A DNA stretch of 64,000 nt, taken from Streptomyces xanthochromogenes. Lineage in GTDB: Bacteria > Actinomycetota > Actinomycetes > Streptomycetales > Streptomycetaceae. Location of the stretch: positions 240,388 to 304,387 of the forward strand of contig NZ_BMUZ01000007.1 of the NCBI RefSeq assembly GCF_014650455.1, given 5' to 3'. How positions within the stretch are numbered: position 1 is the first letter of the stretch; each line of letters starts with the position of its first letter. The position numbers were made by a program, and so were the translations under genes. A model generated the notes under the pieces. The model did no database searches and was not told the DNA's origin. It saw only the letters and a list, made by a program, of their open reading frames with translations. Below are positions 1 to 9,054 of the stretch, one piece after another.

Positions 1-995
1 GAGTCGATGACCAGGAGCGGCGCGGTGACGGGTGTGCCGACGGTCCCGTTGACGGCCGAGAGGCGGGCGGGGAAGGAGGGCACGAAGGTGAACTCGGCGA
101 GCGGCAGCATCACTCCGGTGTGCGCGACGAGTTCGTCGAGCGACTGCCGGGCTGTCGTCAAGTCCTGTGTGGCGTAGGCGAGTTGGGTGCCCGCCGCGGA
201 GGCTGCGGCGGCATCCTTGGCAGCGTCGCGGGTGGCCCGGGCGGCGGCGAGGGCGCGTTCGGCGGCGGTGACGGCCTGGCGGCCCGCGGTGAGCGCCTGC
301 CGGTCCGATGCGCCGTGCGGGCCACCGGTGTCGGGCGGGTCGTAGCCGCGGTCGGCGTAGAGCGCCGCGATGGCGGCCTTGGTGCGCGGCCCGAACGTGC
401 CCGACGGGTCGCGGTCGGCGTACCCGAGCCGGCGCAGCGCGTCCTGGAGTTCTCCGACGTCCTTGCCGGTGTCGCCGGGCTTGAGGTCCCGGTAGGCGGG
501 TACGCCGCCGGGCAGGGCGAGCACGGGCCGCCCGGAGACCTCGACCAGGACGTCCCCGGGCGCTATCGCGCTGCCGGCCTTCTTGCGGATGCCGGTCAGG
601 AGCAGCGCTCCGGCGGCCGAGCCCGCCGACTGTCCGGCGACGGGGGTGAAGCCGACGCTGCCGCCCGCGGTGACGGTGCCCCGCAGGACCACCGACTTGG
701 TCAGCACGCGCTGCTGCACGGGGGCGGTGAGCACGGTGGGGTCGGGAGCCCGGCGCCCTGCCGCGTCCTGGGCGGGCGAGCGGACGAAGACCGAGGCTAC
801 GAGCCCCCCGACGGACAGCAGCACGGCCCCCGCGGCGACGATCAGGAGAATGCGCTGACGTCTGATCAGGGCCGAAGCGGCGGGCGGTATCCCGTCACCC
901 GACGGCCGTTGCGCGGCACCGTCCGCGGAGCGGACTTCCCGCTCCGGTTCCAGGACACTCGGAATACCCGATTCGGGCGTGGGACTCTCTGCCAT
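1..995 (-). CDS. Peptidoglycan-binding / HlyD-type efflux adaptor protein, 3' end cut by window
   Basis: I translated this frame by hand: ATG at 995-993 opens a frame that stays open to the window edge (331 codons visible). After a short Pro/Ser-rich cytoplasmic tail there is one membrane segment (about residues 50-70, ILLIVAAGAVLLSVGGL). A beta-rich stretch follows, then a PG_binding_1 repeat (PGDTGKDVGELQDALRRLGY) and an Ala/Arg-rich coiled coil (about residues 225-275, TAAERALAAARATRDAAKD). The last visible part looks like the start of a second half of a barrel/lipoyl domain. This is the plan of actinobacterial membrane fusion proteins that work with MacB-type ABC transporters, whose genes usually lie just downstream; here that would be beyond the window. 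The substrate cannot be told. Confidence 0.8.
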   Translation of the reverse strand, partial: MAESPTPESGIPSVLEPEREVRSADGAAQRPSGDGIPPAASALIRRQRILLIVAAGAVLLSVGGLVASVFVRSPAQDAAGRRAPDPTVLTAPVQQRVLTKSVVLRGTVTAGGSVGFTPVAGQSAGSAAGALLLTGIRKKAGSAIAPGDVLVEVSGRPVLALPGGVPAYRDLKPGDTGKDVGELQDALRRLGYADRDPSGTFGPRTKAAIAALYADRGYDPPDTGGPHGASDRQALTAGRQAVTAAERALAAARATRDAAKDAAAASAAGTQLAYATQDLTTARQSLDELVAHTGVMLPLAEFTFVPSFPARLSAVNGTVGTPVTAPLLVID

Positions 996-1470
996 TCGGT
1001 CCGCCTGCCAGGTAGCCGCCCGGTCCGCTCGCGGGATCGGGCGCCAGCTTGATGTCCCGGCCGGGCCGCGTCAAGGGGGGAATTCCCGGGCGCCCGAAGA
1101 CGTATGTGTCCGAATCACGGCCGTTGCGGGTCGGCGGGCCGCGGGACAACCGATGACATGGGATCTTTGCCAACCCTTTTCAACTGGGGTTACCACCGGG
1201 GGAATTAACCAATCCGGGCGATTGCGTTCATCGGGGTCTTCGCGGGATTCGGCCATGACGGTCGCGGCGGGACGCCCCTGACGTTGCTCTAATCCCATGG
1301 AGTCGCGGAGTCCGCAAAGCTTCCATTGACCGGGCGGGGCCCACCACTTACGGTGCTCCTGCCCTGGGAGACATCCCGGGACACGGCGGTGTCCGGCCGG
1401 AACCGTGCACGAAAGAGCGCAAGAAAGCACGGCGTCACGTCAATTCCCAAGACATCAAGGGAGATTCGCT
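996..1470. other. Divergent intergenic region, no gene seen
   Basis: This 475-bp stretch separates the leftward adaptor gene and the rightward secreted inhibitor gene, so it must hold both promoters. It is less GC-rich than its neighbours around 1160-1290. Reading frames in it lack codon bias and ribosome binding sites. I see no convincing operator. Confidence 0.5.
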
Positions 1471-1869
1471 GTGAGATCCAGATATGCGCTGGCCGCGGCC
1501 GGCATCGCGGTCGCCGCCCTGACCACCCTCGCGACCCCCGCATCGGCCACCGCCGCCCCCGCCGCGAGCACCCTCGGCCCGGCCGCCACCGTCATCGGCA
1601 TCGAGTTCGTCGACGCCAACTACCAGGGCGCCACCTACACCGTGACCGGCGGCACCTGCACCGCCACCACGTCGGACGTCGACTTCTACGTCAACTCCAT
1701 GCCCGGTGGCTGGAACGACGTCGTCTCCTCGTTCCACAGCTATGCGAACTGCTACACCAAGCTGTACGAGAACAGCAACCGCAACGGGTCGACGTACGGG
1801 TTCGTCGGCGACTCCAGCTACGTCGGGAACGCGATGAACGACCGCGCCAGCTCCATCGAGTGGAGCTGA
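1471..1869 (+). CDS. Secreted beta/gamma-crystallin-fold protein, peptidase inhibitor family I36-like
   Basis: A 132-residue exported protein. I chose GTG at 1471 because AAGGGAG lies 7 nt upstream and the first residues then form a Sec signal (RSRYALAAAGIAVAALTTLATPASA, split here only by description: Arg-rich start, hydrophobic core, AXA end near residue 26). The open frame extends to 1405 but that adds an unlikely charged leader. The mature part has the pattern of one crystallin-type domain: EFVDANYQGATYTV, a Cys pair (GGTC and ANCYT), and a closing NDRASSIEWS strand. Streptomyces metalloproteinase inhibitor SMPI belongs to this fold class (I36). Inhibition of a protease is inferred from the family; a structural or lectin role is equally possible. 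Confidence 0.75.
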   Translation: MRSRYALAAAGIAVAALTTLATPASATAAPAASTLGPAATVIGIEFVDANYQGATYTVTGGTCTATTSDVDFYVNSMPGGWNDVVSSFHSYANCYTKLYENSNRNGSTYGFVGDSSYVGNAMNDRASSIEWS

Positions 1870-1994
1870 CCGGATTCCACTCGGCCGCCGCCGCGGACCA
1901 GGGCACGGTCCGCGGCGGTGGCCGAACCGGCGAACCGGCGGCTCCCTACCCCACTTCACCCGGGTACGAAGTCCGGAAGGCCTGAAGGGCGGCC

Positions 1995-2936
1995 ATGACA
2001 GCGCGAGTTGCACGAGAAGGGCGCCCGGGTGCGGGAGCCCTCAGGATATCGGGCCCGGTCGCCGCGGGCGCCGCGGTGGCCCTGCTTGCTGCCGCGGGCT
2101 GTTCCGGCTCCGCGCGACCGCACGACGCGCCGACGATCGGCGCCATTCCGAAGATCACGAATTCCGCGCAGATCAAGCCGCTGCCGCTGGACGCGTACAC
2201 CCTCAATCAGCAGCAGTATCTGGACACTCTCAACGCCCAGCGGGTGCTGGCCCGGAGCTGTATGACGCAATACGGAATCGACTGGCACGGCAGTGATGTG
2301 ATCGACCCGGCACCCGTCGGCCAGAAACTCGACACCCTGTTCCTGATCATCGACGAGAACCGTGCCGCGCAGTACGGATACCACTCCCCCGACGATCATT
2401 CCGGGGACGGAAAGAAAACCGGCACCGGAAGCGATCCGACCCCCGTGGAGAAGTCGGTCTTCACCGGGACCTACAAAGGCCCCGACATCAATGGCCATTC
2501 CGTTCCCAAAGGCGGCTGTAATGCCGTGGTGGAGGCCGAGTTGTCCAAGGGCGGCGCGGCGGGAGTGGGCGTCTTCGACGCCGCCAACGTCATGCTCGGC
2601 CCCTATCAGCAGTCGAAGGCGGACAGCCGGGTCGAGGACGCGTTCAGCGCCTGGAGCACCTGCATGAAAGGCAAGGGGTACGCCTACGGGACCCCGAACG
2701 ACGCCGTCAACGACCCCGCCTGGCGCTCCCCGCAGCCGAGCCCGACGGAGCTCGCGACGGCCCGCGCGGACGTCGCCTGCAAGCAGCAGACGAACGTCGT
2801 CGGCATCTGGTGGGCGGTGCTCACGGCGTACGAGAACCAGTACATCGACCAGCACGCCGAGGAGCTCACCAAGGTGAAGCGCCAGGTGGACGCGACGCTG
2901 AGGAACTCGGCGACGATCCTGGCGACCAAGAGCTGA
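1995..2936 (+). CDS. Secreted lipoprotein of unknown function
   Basis: A 313-residue protein starting at ATG 1995 with AAGGGCGG just upstream. The N-terminus carries a lipoprotein signal: hydrophobic core VAAGAAVALLAAAG, then Cys36 in a lipobox (LAAAGC-SGS). The rest is soluble and polar with several Cys residues (SCMTQYG, KGGCNAVVEAEL, STCMKGKGYAYG, VACKQQ), a pattern common in exported actinobacterial proteins with disulfides. The segment TARADVACKQQTNVVGIW near the C-terminus followed by a helix (TAYENQYIDQHAEELTKVKRQVDATLR) is typical of a group of Streptomyces lipoproteins without assigned function. I do not recognise a catalytic motif. It lies 125 nt after the inhibitor-like gene and may share its transcript. 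Confidence 0.8.
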   Translation: MTARVAREGRPGAGALRISGPVAAGAAVALLAAAGCSGSARPHDAPTIGAIPKITNSAQIKPLPLDAYTLNQQQYLDTLNAQRVLARSCMTQYGIDWHGSDVIDPAPVGQKLDTLFLIIDENRAAQYGYHSPDDHSGDGKKTGTGSDPTPVEKSVFTGTYKGPDINGHSVPKGGCNAVVEAELSKGGAAGVGVFDAANVMLGPYQQSKADSRVEDAFSAWSTCMKGKGYAYGTPNDAVNDPAWRSPQPSPTELATARADVACKQQTNVVGIWWAVLTAYENQYIDQHAEELTKVKRQVDATLRNSATILATKS

Positions 2937-2956
2937 CGCCCTGTCACGAGGCTCAC

Positions 2957-3004
2957 GGGGGAGGCCTGTCCGTAAGAATCGGTACGGACACGAACGCCTC
3001 CCCC
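2957..3004. terminator. Hairpin between convergent genes
   Basis: GGGGGAGGC and CTGTCCGTA pair with TACGGACA and GCCTCCCCC across a short loop, with a small bulge. The position between the stop codons of the lipoprotein gene (2936) and phospholipase gene (3020) suits a bidirectional terminator. Confidence 0.7.
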
Positions 3005-3019
3005 GGCCCTTCCCTGGGT

Positions 3020-5149
3020 TCAGCCGGAGACGCTGGACCGCCCGTTCTCGATGTGCCCCATCAGACGGCGGCGGAACGGGGCTCCGCCGTCCGTCGTCAC
3101 CTCCAGGTCGTACCAGCCGTGCGCATCCGCGGCGGAGTGCACCACGGTGCGGCTGCGCCCCGGCTTGACCGTCACGATCCGCTTCCAGTCCCGCAGATCG
3201 GCCTCGTCGGCGTAGCCCAACGGTCGCACGACGAAGGTGACGGCCTGGTGACCGCGGTTGCGAAGCGTCAGGTGGACATCGCGGTCGTCGTGGTCGAGAT
3301 ACGTGGTCAGCTCGGCGGCATCGGTGCGAGCCGCGCCCTCGAACTCGCGCCGGAAGCCGTTCGGACCGGTCACCGTGAACCGGTAGGCGCCGTCCGCCCC
3401 CTGGGCCGGCGGCACGCTCCACTGCGCCTTGCCCCGGACGTCCTTGTGCTGCGGCACGGGGAATTCCTTGGCGTACGGATAGAGCGCGAAGTGGACACTG
3501 GACCGGCCGTTGTTGCTGAGCTGCACCTGGAGCGCACCGCCCGCGACCTTGGCGTACGCGTCCGGCTGGTACGGCAGCGGCCGGGCGGGCCGGGTGCCCT
3601 CCTCCTGCACGGGCATGTGCTGCTCGGCGGGCGGCTTGGGGCTCCAGCGTCCGCTCAGCGGCGGGATCGGGCCCGGGCGGGTCACCGCGGGCTGCGGCCT
3701 GCCGCGCTTGAAGTCGAACGCTGAGGTCAGATCGCCGGTGACGGTGCGGCGCCACTTGCCGATGTTGGGCTCGCGCACGCCCGTCCAGCGCTCCAGGAAA
3801 CGGATCACGGAGGTGTGGTCGAAGACTTCCGAGCAGACGTAGCCGCCGACGCTCCAGGGCGAGACGACCAGCATCGGCACCCGCGCGCCGAGCCCGGTCG
3901 GGTGGCCCTGCCACTGCTCCTCGGTCACCTCGGGCGGCGCGACGGGCGGCGGGACGTGGTCGAAGAAGCCGTCGTTCTCGTCGTAGTTGATGAGCACGAC
4001 GGTGTGCCGCCAGACGTCGGGGTGCTTGCCGAGCGCGTCGAGCACCTTGTAGACGATGGTGGCGCTGTGCACCGGCGAGGAGACGCTGGGGTGCTCGGAG
4101 TCCAGCGCCGAGGGCACCAGGTAGGAGACCTCGGGCAGGGTCCCGGCGGCGACGTCCTTGCCGAAGGCGTCGGCGAGCGTACCGGTCGGCACGCGCCTCA
4201 ACCCCCGCTCGAACAGGCTGCGTTCGGCCTTGGTGAGGGTGGCGACGCCCTGGTCGAGCAGTCCCAGGAGCCGCTGCCGCTCGGTGTCGTCGGGGGCGTC
4301 GCGCACGACACCGTAGAACGACTCCATGAAGGTGTGGCCACCGGTCTTGGCCAGTGCCTTGCGGGCGATCGCCTTGAAGGTGGTGAAGAACTCGATCTGG
4401 TTGTCGGTGAAGTTCTCCCACTCGGTGTACGTCTTCCAGCTGCGCCCGGCCTTCTCCAGCCGCTCGGCGTAGGTGCCCCAGTCGTACCCGGCGTGTGTGC
4501 CCTCGTCGTAGGCGTCGTTGCCGACGGCCCGCTGGCCGTTGGCCTCGAACCCGGTCTTCCCGCTCCACAAGTGGTTGCGGTTGGGGCTGGTGGAGCTGTG
4601 GATGGAGGAGTGATAGGCGTCGCAGACGGTGAAGGTGTCGGCGAGCTCGTAGTGCAGCGGGATGTCCCGGCGGTCGTAGTAGGCCATGGTCGCCGAGGTC
4701 TTGGCGGAGACCCAGTTGTCCATCCAGCCGCCGTTCCAGGCCTTCGCGCCGCCGCTCCAGGAGTGGTCGAGGGCGCCTATGTACTGGAGGTCCTTGTGCT
4801 GGGTGGCCGCGGCACCGCGCACGGGGAACGGCAGGACGGTGCTGCCGAGCGGGCCCGGCTGCTCGAACACGGGCTTCCCGCCCGGGAGTTGGAGGGCGTT
4901 GCGGTCACCGAAGCCGCGTACGCCGCGCAGGGTGCCGAAGTAGTGGTCGAACGACCGGTTCTCCTGCATGAGGATCACGACGTGCTTGACCGCGCTCAGC
5001 CCGCCGGGGGGCGGCCCGGCGGCCATCGCCGACTGCAGCGAGGGCGGCAGCAGCGAGCCGGCGGCGGCCGCGCCGAGGGCGCCGCCGCTCAGGGCGAGCA
5101 GTCGGCGCCTTGAGATGCCGGAGCCTGCGGCGGCGTTGTCCGTGGTCAC
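3020..5149 (-). CDS. Phosphocholine-specific phospholipase C (Tat-exported)
   Basis: A 709-residue phosphoesterase of the acid-phosphatase-like PLC family (PF04185). GTG at 5149 was chosen because GGGAGGA lies 6 nt upstream and the protein then begins with a twin-arginine signal (ISRRRLLALSGGALG). The family motif HVVILMQENRSFDHYFGTL follows directly after the signal (about residues 55-75). Downstream are the metal/phosphate-site segments SPNRNHLWSG, NYDENDGFFDHVPPP and FDHTSVIRFLERW. Two small beta domains of the DUF756 type close the protein, as in Pseudomonas PlcN. It cleaves phosphatidylcholine or sphingomyelin outside the cell, releasing phosphocholine. A paralog lies at 11144-13099. No convincing PHO box was found in front of this copy. 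Confidence 0.92.
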   Translation of the reverse strand: MTTDNAAAGSGISRRRLLALSGGALGAAAAGSLLPPSLQSAMAAGPPPGGLSAVKHVVILMQENRSFDHYFGTLRGVRGFGDRNALQLPGGKPVFEQPGPLGSTVLPFPVRGAAATQHKDLQYIGALDHSWSGGAKAWNGGWMDNWVSAKTSATMAYYDRRDIPLHYELADTFTVCDAYHSSIHSSTSPNRNHLWSGKTGFEANGQRAVGNDAYDEGTHAGYDWGTYAERLEKAGRSWKTYTEWENFTDNQIEFFTTFKAIARKALAKTGGHTFMESFYGVVRDAPDDTERQRLLGLLDQGVATLTKAERSLFERGLRRVPTGTLADAFGKDVAAGTLPEVSYLVPSALDSEHPSVSSPVHSATIVYKVLDALGKHPDVWRHTVVLINYDENDGFFDHVPPPVAPPEVTEEQWQGHPTGLGARVPMLVVSPWSVGGYVCSEVFDHTSVIRFLERWTGVREPNIGKWRRTVTGDLTSAFDFKRGRPQPAVTRPGPIPPLSGRWSPKPPAEQHMPVQEEGTRPARPLPYQPDAYAKVAGGALQVQLSNNGRSSVHFALYPYAKEFPVPQHKDVRGKAQWSVPPAQGADGAYRFTVTGPNGFRREFEGAARTDAAELTTYLDHDDRDVHLTLRNRGHQAVTFVVRPLGYADEADLRDWKRIVTVKPGRSRTVVHSAADAHGWYDLEVTTDGGAPFRRRLMGHIENGRSSVSG

Positions 5150-5793
5150 GTGGTCCTCCCGAGCGGTGTGGTGCGTACGGGGGGAACGGTAGTGACCCGG
5201 GGTGTCCCCCAGAAGGCCCCACCCCGGCCCCCGGGTGAACGTCCAAGCACTCCCTCCGGAAGTCCAACCCGGTTTTCCCCTTCGGGGGCTGGGGGCTGGG
5301 GGGCTGGGGGGGCGTGGCCCTGCGGGCCGGGTGCCGGGGGGGGGTGGGCTTGGCCTTGCAGGCCGGGGGTGCTGGGGTGAATTCGATCCCTGCGGATCGT
5401 GGGGGCTGGTCGCGCAGTTCCCCGCGCCCCTGAAACCCGACTTCGCCCGTCCACCGTGCGTGGCTGGTCGCGCAGTTCCTCGCGCCCCTGAAACCCGACT
5501 TCGCCCGTCGGCCGTGCGTGGCTGGTCGCGCAGTTCCTCGCGCCCCTTGGCGGTACTGCTGTTGGCTCGCCCTGCTGGTGGGCGCGGGCCAGGGCGGGCA
5601 TCCTCAGCCCGTCCGGCGATTGAGGACGAGCGCCGTTCAGGCGCGAACGGGGTCTGGGGCGGAGCCCCAGGAGGGCCGGAACCCACCAACCCCGAGCAAC
5701 GGGCGGGCTGGTGGGCGAACCCCAGGACGTGGGAAAGGGGCGGCCCCGCCGGGTGATTCGCCGGTGGGGTCGCCCCTTCGCGGGGTCGGAGGG
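5150..5793. repeat. Intergenic region filled with Streptomyces-type repeats
   Basis: About 640 bp between the phospholipase start and the gatB stop. The part near 5150 holds the phospholipase promoter. From 5280 to 5380 it is G-tract rich. From 5404 to 5548 a 58-bp unit beginning GGCTGGTCGCGCAGTTCC recurs at 5404, 5462 and 5520. From 5597 to 5672 lies another element (GCATCCTCAGCCCGTCCGG, then GAGGACGAGCG, GGCGCGAACGGGGTCTGGGG) that recurs nearly unchanged at 27353-27431. No gene is supported here. Confidence 0.8.
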
Positions 5794-7302
5794 CTAGCCC
5801 TCCACGCCCAACTTCTCCAGGATCAGCTGCTTCACACGGCCCGCATCGGCTTGGCCCCGGGTCGTCTTCATGACCGCACCCACGAGCGCCCCGACAGCCG
5901 CGACCTTCCCGCCCCGGATCTTGTCGGCGATCGCGGCGTTGGACGCGATCGCCTCGTCCACGGCGGCCCCCAGGGCCCCCTCGTCCGAGACGACCTTCAG
6001 GCCGCGCTTCTCGACGACCGCGTCCGGGTCGCCCTCGCCCGCGAGGACACCCTCGATGACCTGGCGAGCCAGCTTGTCGTTGAGGTCACCGGCCGCGACG
6101 AGCGCCACGACCCGGGCGACCTGCGCCGGGGTCACGGGCAGCTCGTCGAGCGCGACGCCCCGCTCGTTGGCGTTGCGGGCGAGCTCGCCCATCCACCACT
6201 TGCGGGCACCCGCCGCGTCCGCCCCGGCCTCGATCGTCGCGACGATCGGGTCGACCGCACCGGCGTTGAGCATCGACTGCATGTCGTGCTCGCTGACGCC
6301 CCACTCCTCGCGGAGCCGGTTGCGCCGCACCCGCGGCATCTCCGGGAGGGCGGCCCGCAGCTCCTCGACCCACGCACGCGCGGGAGCCACCGGAACCAGG
6401 TCCGGCTCGGGGAAGTAGCGGTAGTCCTCGGCGTTGTCCTTGATACGGCCCGAGGTGGTGGACCCGTCCTCCTCGTGGAAGTGCCGGGTCTCCTGCACGA
6501 TCGTGCCGCCCGAGGACAGCACGGCCGCGTGCCGCTGGATCTCGAAGCGGGCGGCCCTCTCCACGGAACGCAGCGAGTTGACGTTCTTGGTCTCCGAACG
6601 CGTACCGAACTTCTCGGTGCCGTTGGGGCGCAGCGACAGGTTCACGTCGCAGCGCATCTGGCCCTTGTCCATGCGGGCCTCGGAGACGTCGAGCGCCTTG
6701 ATGACCTCGCGCAGCTCGGCCACGTACGCCTTGGCGACCTCGGGGGCGCGCTCGCCCGCTCCCTCGATCGGCTTGGTGACGATCTCGATGAGCGGGATGC
6801 CCGCGCGGTTGTAGTCCAGGAGCGAGTGCGAGGCGCCGTGGATGCGGCCCGTCGCGCCACCGACGTGCGTGGACTTGCCGGTGTCCTCCTCCATGTGGGC
6901 GCGCTCGATCTCCACGCGGAAGATCTCGCCGTCCTCCAGCTGGACGTCCAGATAGCCGTTGAAGGCGATCGGCTCGTCGTACTGCGAGGTCTGGAAGTTC
7001 TTCGGCATGTCCGGATAGAAGTAGTTCTTCCGGGCGAAGCGGCACCACTCGGCGATCTCGCAGTTCAGCGCGAGGCCGATCTTGACGGCCGACTCGACCC
7101 CGATCGCGTTGACGACCGGGAGCGAGCCGGGCAGGCCGAGGCAGGTCGGGCAGGTCTGCGAGTTGGGCTCGGCGCCCAGCTCGGTCGAACAGCCGCAGAA
7201 CATCTTGGTTTTGGTGCCGAGTTCGACATGGACCTCAAGGCCCATGACGGGGTCGTACGACGCGAGGGCGTCCTCGTACGAGACCAGATCAATGACGGTC
7301 AC
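5794..7302 (-). CDS. gatB: Aspartyl/glutamyl-tRNA amidotransferase subunit B
   Basis: A 502-residue protein, usual length for GatB. It is the kinase/transferase subunit of the GatCAB complex, which turns Glu-tRNA(Gln) and Asp-tRNA(Asn) into Gln-tRNA and Asn-tRNA in the cytoplasm. Visible landmarks: the opening PVMGLEVHVELGTKTKMFC, the zinc ligands in CGCST and CPTCLGLPG, the GIPLIEIVTKP and DVNLSLRPNG segments, and the C-terminal YqeY-like helical domain ending in VKQLILEKLGVEG. The start is GTG at 7302. It is the last gene of the operon gatC-gatA-small ORF-gatB, 17 nt after the small gene. Only Glu-tRNA(Gln) correction is essential if the organism has an asparaginyl-tRNA synthetase. Confidence 0.98.
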   Translation of the reverse strand: MTVIDLVSYEDALASYDPVMGLEVHVELGTKTKMFCGCSTELGAEPNSQTCPTCLGLPGSLPVVNAIGVESAVKIGLALNCEIAEWCRFARKNYFYPDMPKNFQTSQYDEPIAFNGYLDVQLEDGEIFRVEIERAHMEEDTGKSTHVGGATGRIHGASHSLLDYNRAGIPLIEIVTKPIEGAGERAPEVAKAYVAELREVIKALDVSEARMDKGQMRCDVNLSLRPNGTEKFGTRSETKNVNSLRSVERAARFEIQRHAAVLSSGGTIVQETRHFHEEDGSTTSGRIKDNAEDYRYFPEPDLVPVAPARAWVEELRAALPEMPRVRRNRLREEWGVSEHDMQSMLNAGAVDPIVATIEAGADAAGARKWWMGELARNANERGVALDELPVTPAQVARVVALVAAGDLNDKLARQVIEGVLAGEGDPDAVVEKRGLKVVSDEGALGAAVDEAIASNAAIADKIRGGKVAAVGALVGAVMKTTRGQADAGRVKQLILEKLGVEG

Positions 7303-7319
7303 GGTGAAAAACTTCCCTC

Positions 7320-7559
7320 TCAGCCCAACAGGACGTCGTCGTCACCGATGCGCTTGAGCTCGCGCAGCAGGAGGGCGACACCGGTGGCGATGGCGGCGGC
7401 GGAGACGATGGCGTCCAGGAGCTTCAGCGTGTCGTTGTCGGTGCGGGCCTTCTTGGCCTGCTTCGCGACGCTGATGGCACCGAAGGCGGTGGTGCCGATG
7501 GACAGGTACGTACCGGCCTTGGACTTCTTGAAGCCTTTGGCCTTGGTCAGTGCACTCAC
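7320..7559 (-). CDS. Small conserved protein inside the gat operon
   Basis: A 79-residue protein starting at GTG 7559. Its start overlaps the gatA stop codon (GTGA, 4 nt), so it is translationally coupled to gatA. The N-terminal third is Lys-rich (KAKGFKKSKAGTYLS, KQAKKARTDND). A hydrophobic helix follows (LLDAIVSAAAIATGVALLLREL) and an acidic end. It may sit at the membrane by one helix. I recall that a short gene also sits between gatA and gatB in other Streptomyces. No known domain is recognised, and it is not a canonical Gat subunit. Confidence 0.85.
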   Translation of the reverse strand: MSALTKAKGFKKSKAGTYLSIGTTAFGAISVAKQAKKARTDNDTLKLLDAIVSAAAIATGVALLLRELKRIGDDDVLLG

Positions 7560-9049
7560 AGCGACGGAGCCTCCTCAAGCAGCGGGTGTCCCCACTTTTC
7601 CACGAAGGCGGCCTCGACAGCGGCACCCACCTTGTACAGGCGGTCGTCCTTCATGGCGGGGGCGATGATCTGGAGCCCGACCGGCAGGCCGTCCTCCGGC
7701 GCGAGGCCGCAGGGCAGCGACATGGCGGCATTGCCCGCCATGTTGGTCGGGATGGTGCACAGGTCCGCGAGGTACATCGCCATCGGGTCGTCGGCGCGCT
7801 CGCCGATCGGGAAGGCGGTGGTGGGCGTGGTCGGCGAGACGATCACGTCGACCTGCTCGAAGGCCTTCTCGAAGTCGCGCGTGATGAGCGTGCGGACCTT
7901 CTGGGCGGAGCCGTAGTACGCGTCGTAGTAGCCGGAGCTCAGCGCGTACGTACCGAGGATGATGCGGCGCTTGACCTCGTCGCCGAAGCCGGCCTCGCGG
8001 GTCAGCGCGGTGACGTCCTCGGCGGACCTGGTGCCGTCGTCGCCGACCCGCAGGCCGTAGCGCATGGCGTCGAAGCGGGCCAGGTTGGAGGAGCACTCCG
8101 ACGGCGCGATCAGGTAGTACGCGGAGAGCGCCAGGTCGAAGGACGGGCAGTCCAGCTCGACGATCTCGGCACCGAGCGACTTGAGCAGCTCGACCGACTC
8201 GTTGAAGCGCTGGACGACACCGGCCTGGTAGCCCTCGCCCGAGAACTGCTTGACGACGCCGACGCGCATCCCGGCCACCGAGCCGTTGCGGGCGGCCTCG
8301 ACGACCGGCGGAACCGGCGCGTCGATGGACGTCGAGTCGAGCGGGTCGTGGCCGGCGATGACCTCGTGCAGCAGCGCCGCGTCCAGGACCGTACGGGCGC
8401 AGGGGCCGCCCTGGTCGAGGGAGGACGAGAAGGCGACCATGCCGTAGCGGGAGACCGCGCCGTAGGTCGGCTTGACGCCGACCGTGCCGGTGACGGCGGC
8501 GGGCTGGCGGATGGAGCCGCCGGTGTCCGTGCCGATGGCGAGCGGCGCCTCGTAGGAGGCGAGGGCGGCGGAGGAGCCGCCGCCGGAGCCGCCCGGGATG
8601 CGGGTCAGGTCCCAGGGGTTGCCGGTCGGGCCGTACGCGCTGTTCTCGGTGGAGGACCCCATGGCGAACTCGTCCATGTTGGTCTTGCCGAGGATGACGA
8701 CGTCCGCGTCCTTGAGACGCTTGGTGAGCGTCGCGTCGTACGGCGGGATCCAGCCTTCGAGGATCTTCGAGCCGACGGTGGTCGGGATGCCCTCGGTGGT
8801 GAAGATGTCCTTCAGCGCCAGGGGAACGCCGGCCAGCGGGCCGAGCTTCTCGCCGGCCGCGCGCTTGGCGTCGACGGCACGGGCCTGGGCGAGCGCACCC
8901 TCGCGGTCGACGTGCAGGAAGGCATGGACCTTCTCGTCGACGGCCTCGATGCGCGCCAGGTGGGCCTCGGTGACCTCGACGGCGGTGAGTTCGCCGGCCG
9001 CGATCCTCGCGGCGATCTCGGCCGCGGTGAGCTTGATGATGTCCGTCAT
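7556..9049 (-). CDS. gatA: Aspartyl/glutamyl-tRNA amidotransferase subunit A
   Basis: The glutaminase subunit of GatCAB, 497 residues. It belongs to the amidase-signature family and uses a Ser-cisSer-Lys triad. The lysine lies in VILGKTNMDEFAMGSS, and the serines in the glycine/serine-rich GGSGGGSSAAL and GTDTGGSIRQPAA segments. It releases ammonia from glutamine and channels it to GatB. The start is ATG 9049, only 5 nt after the gatC stop codon, and its own stop overlaps the start of the next small gene. The tight spacing supports a single transcript. Confidence 0.98.
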   Translation of the reverse strand: MTDIIKLTAAEIAARIAAGELTAVEVTEAHLARIEAVDEKVHAFLHVDREGALAQARAVDAKRAAGEKLGPLAGVPLALKDIFTTEGIPTTVGSKILEGWIPPYDATLTKRLKDADVVILGKTNMDEFAMGSSTENSAYGPTGNPWDLTRIPGGSGGGSSAALASYEAPLAIGTDTGGSIRQPAAVTGTVGVKPTYGAVSRYGMVAFSSSLDQGGPCARTVLDAALLHEVIAGHDPLDSTSIDAPVPPVVEAARNGSVAGMRVGVVKQFSGEGYQAGVVQRFNESVELLKSLGAEIVELDCPSFDLALSAYYLIAPSECSSNLARFDAMRYGLRVGDDGTRSAEDVTALTREAGFGDEVKRRIILGTYALSSGYYDAYYGSAQKVRTLITRDFEKAFEQVDVIVSPTTPTTAFPIGERADDPMAMYLADLCTIPTNMAGNAAMSLPCGLAPEDGLPVGLQIIAPAMKDDRLYKVGAAVEAAFVEKWGHPLLEEAPSL

Positions 9050-9054
9050 GGTGA

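Noticed and set aside
1956..4568. Long minus-strand frame spanning the lipoprotein and phospholipase genes
   Set aside because: Arg/Ala-rich shadow of the real genes with no domain; the true frames have signal peptides and conserved motifs.
5160..5215. PHO box before the first phospholipase C gene
   Set aside because: Read leftward GGTCACTACC and GTTCCCCCC are present, but the spacing is off by one and the second unit lacks the A of GTTCA.
5404..5548. 58-bp spaced repeats considered as CRISPR
   Set aside because: The repeats include the would-be spacers, the units are nearly identical over the whole period, and no cas gene is present.
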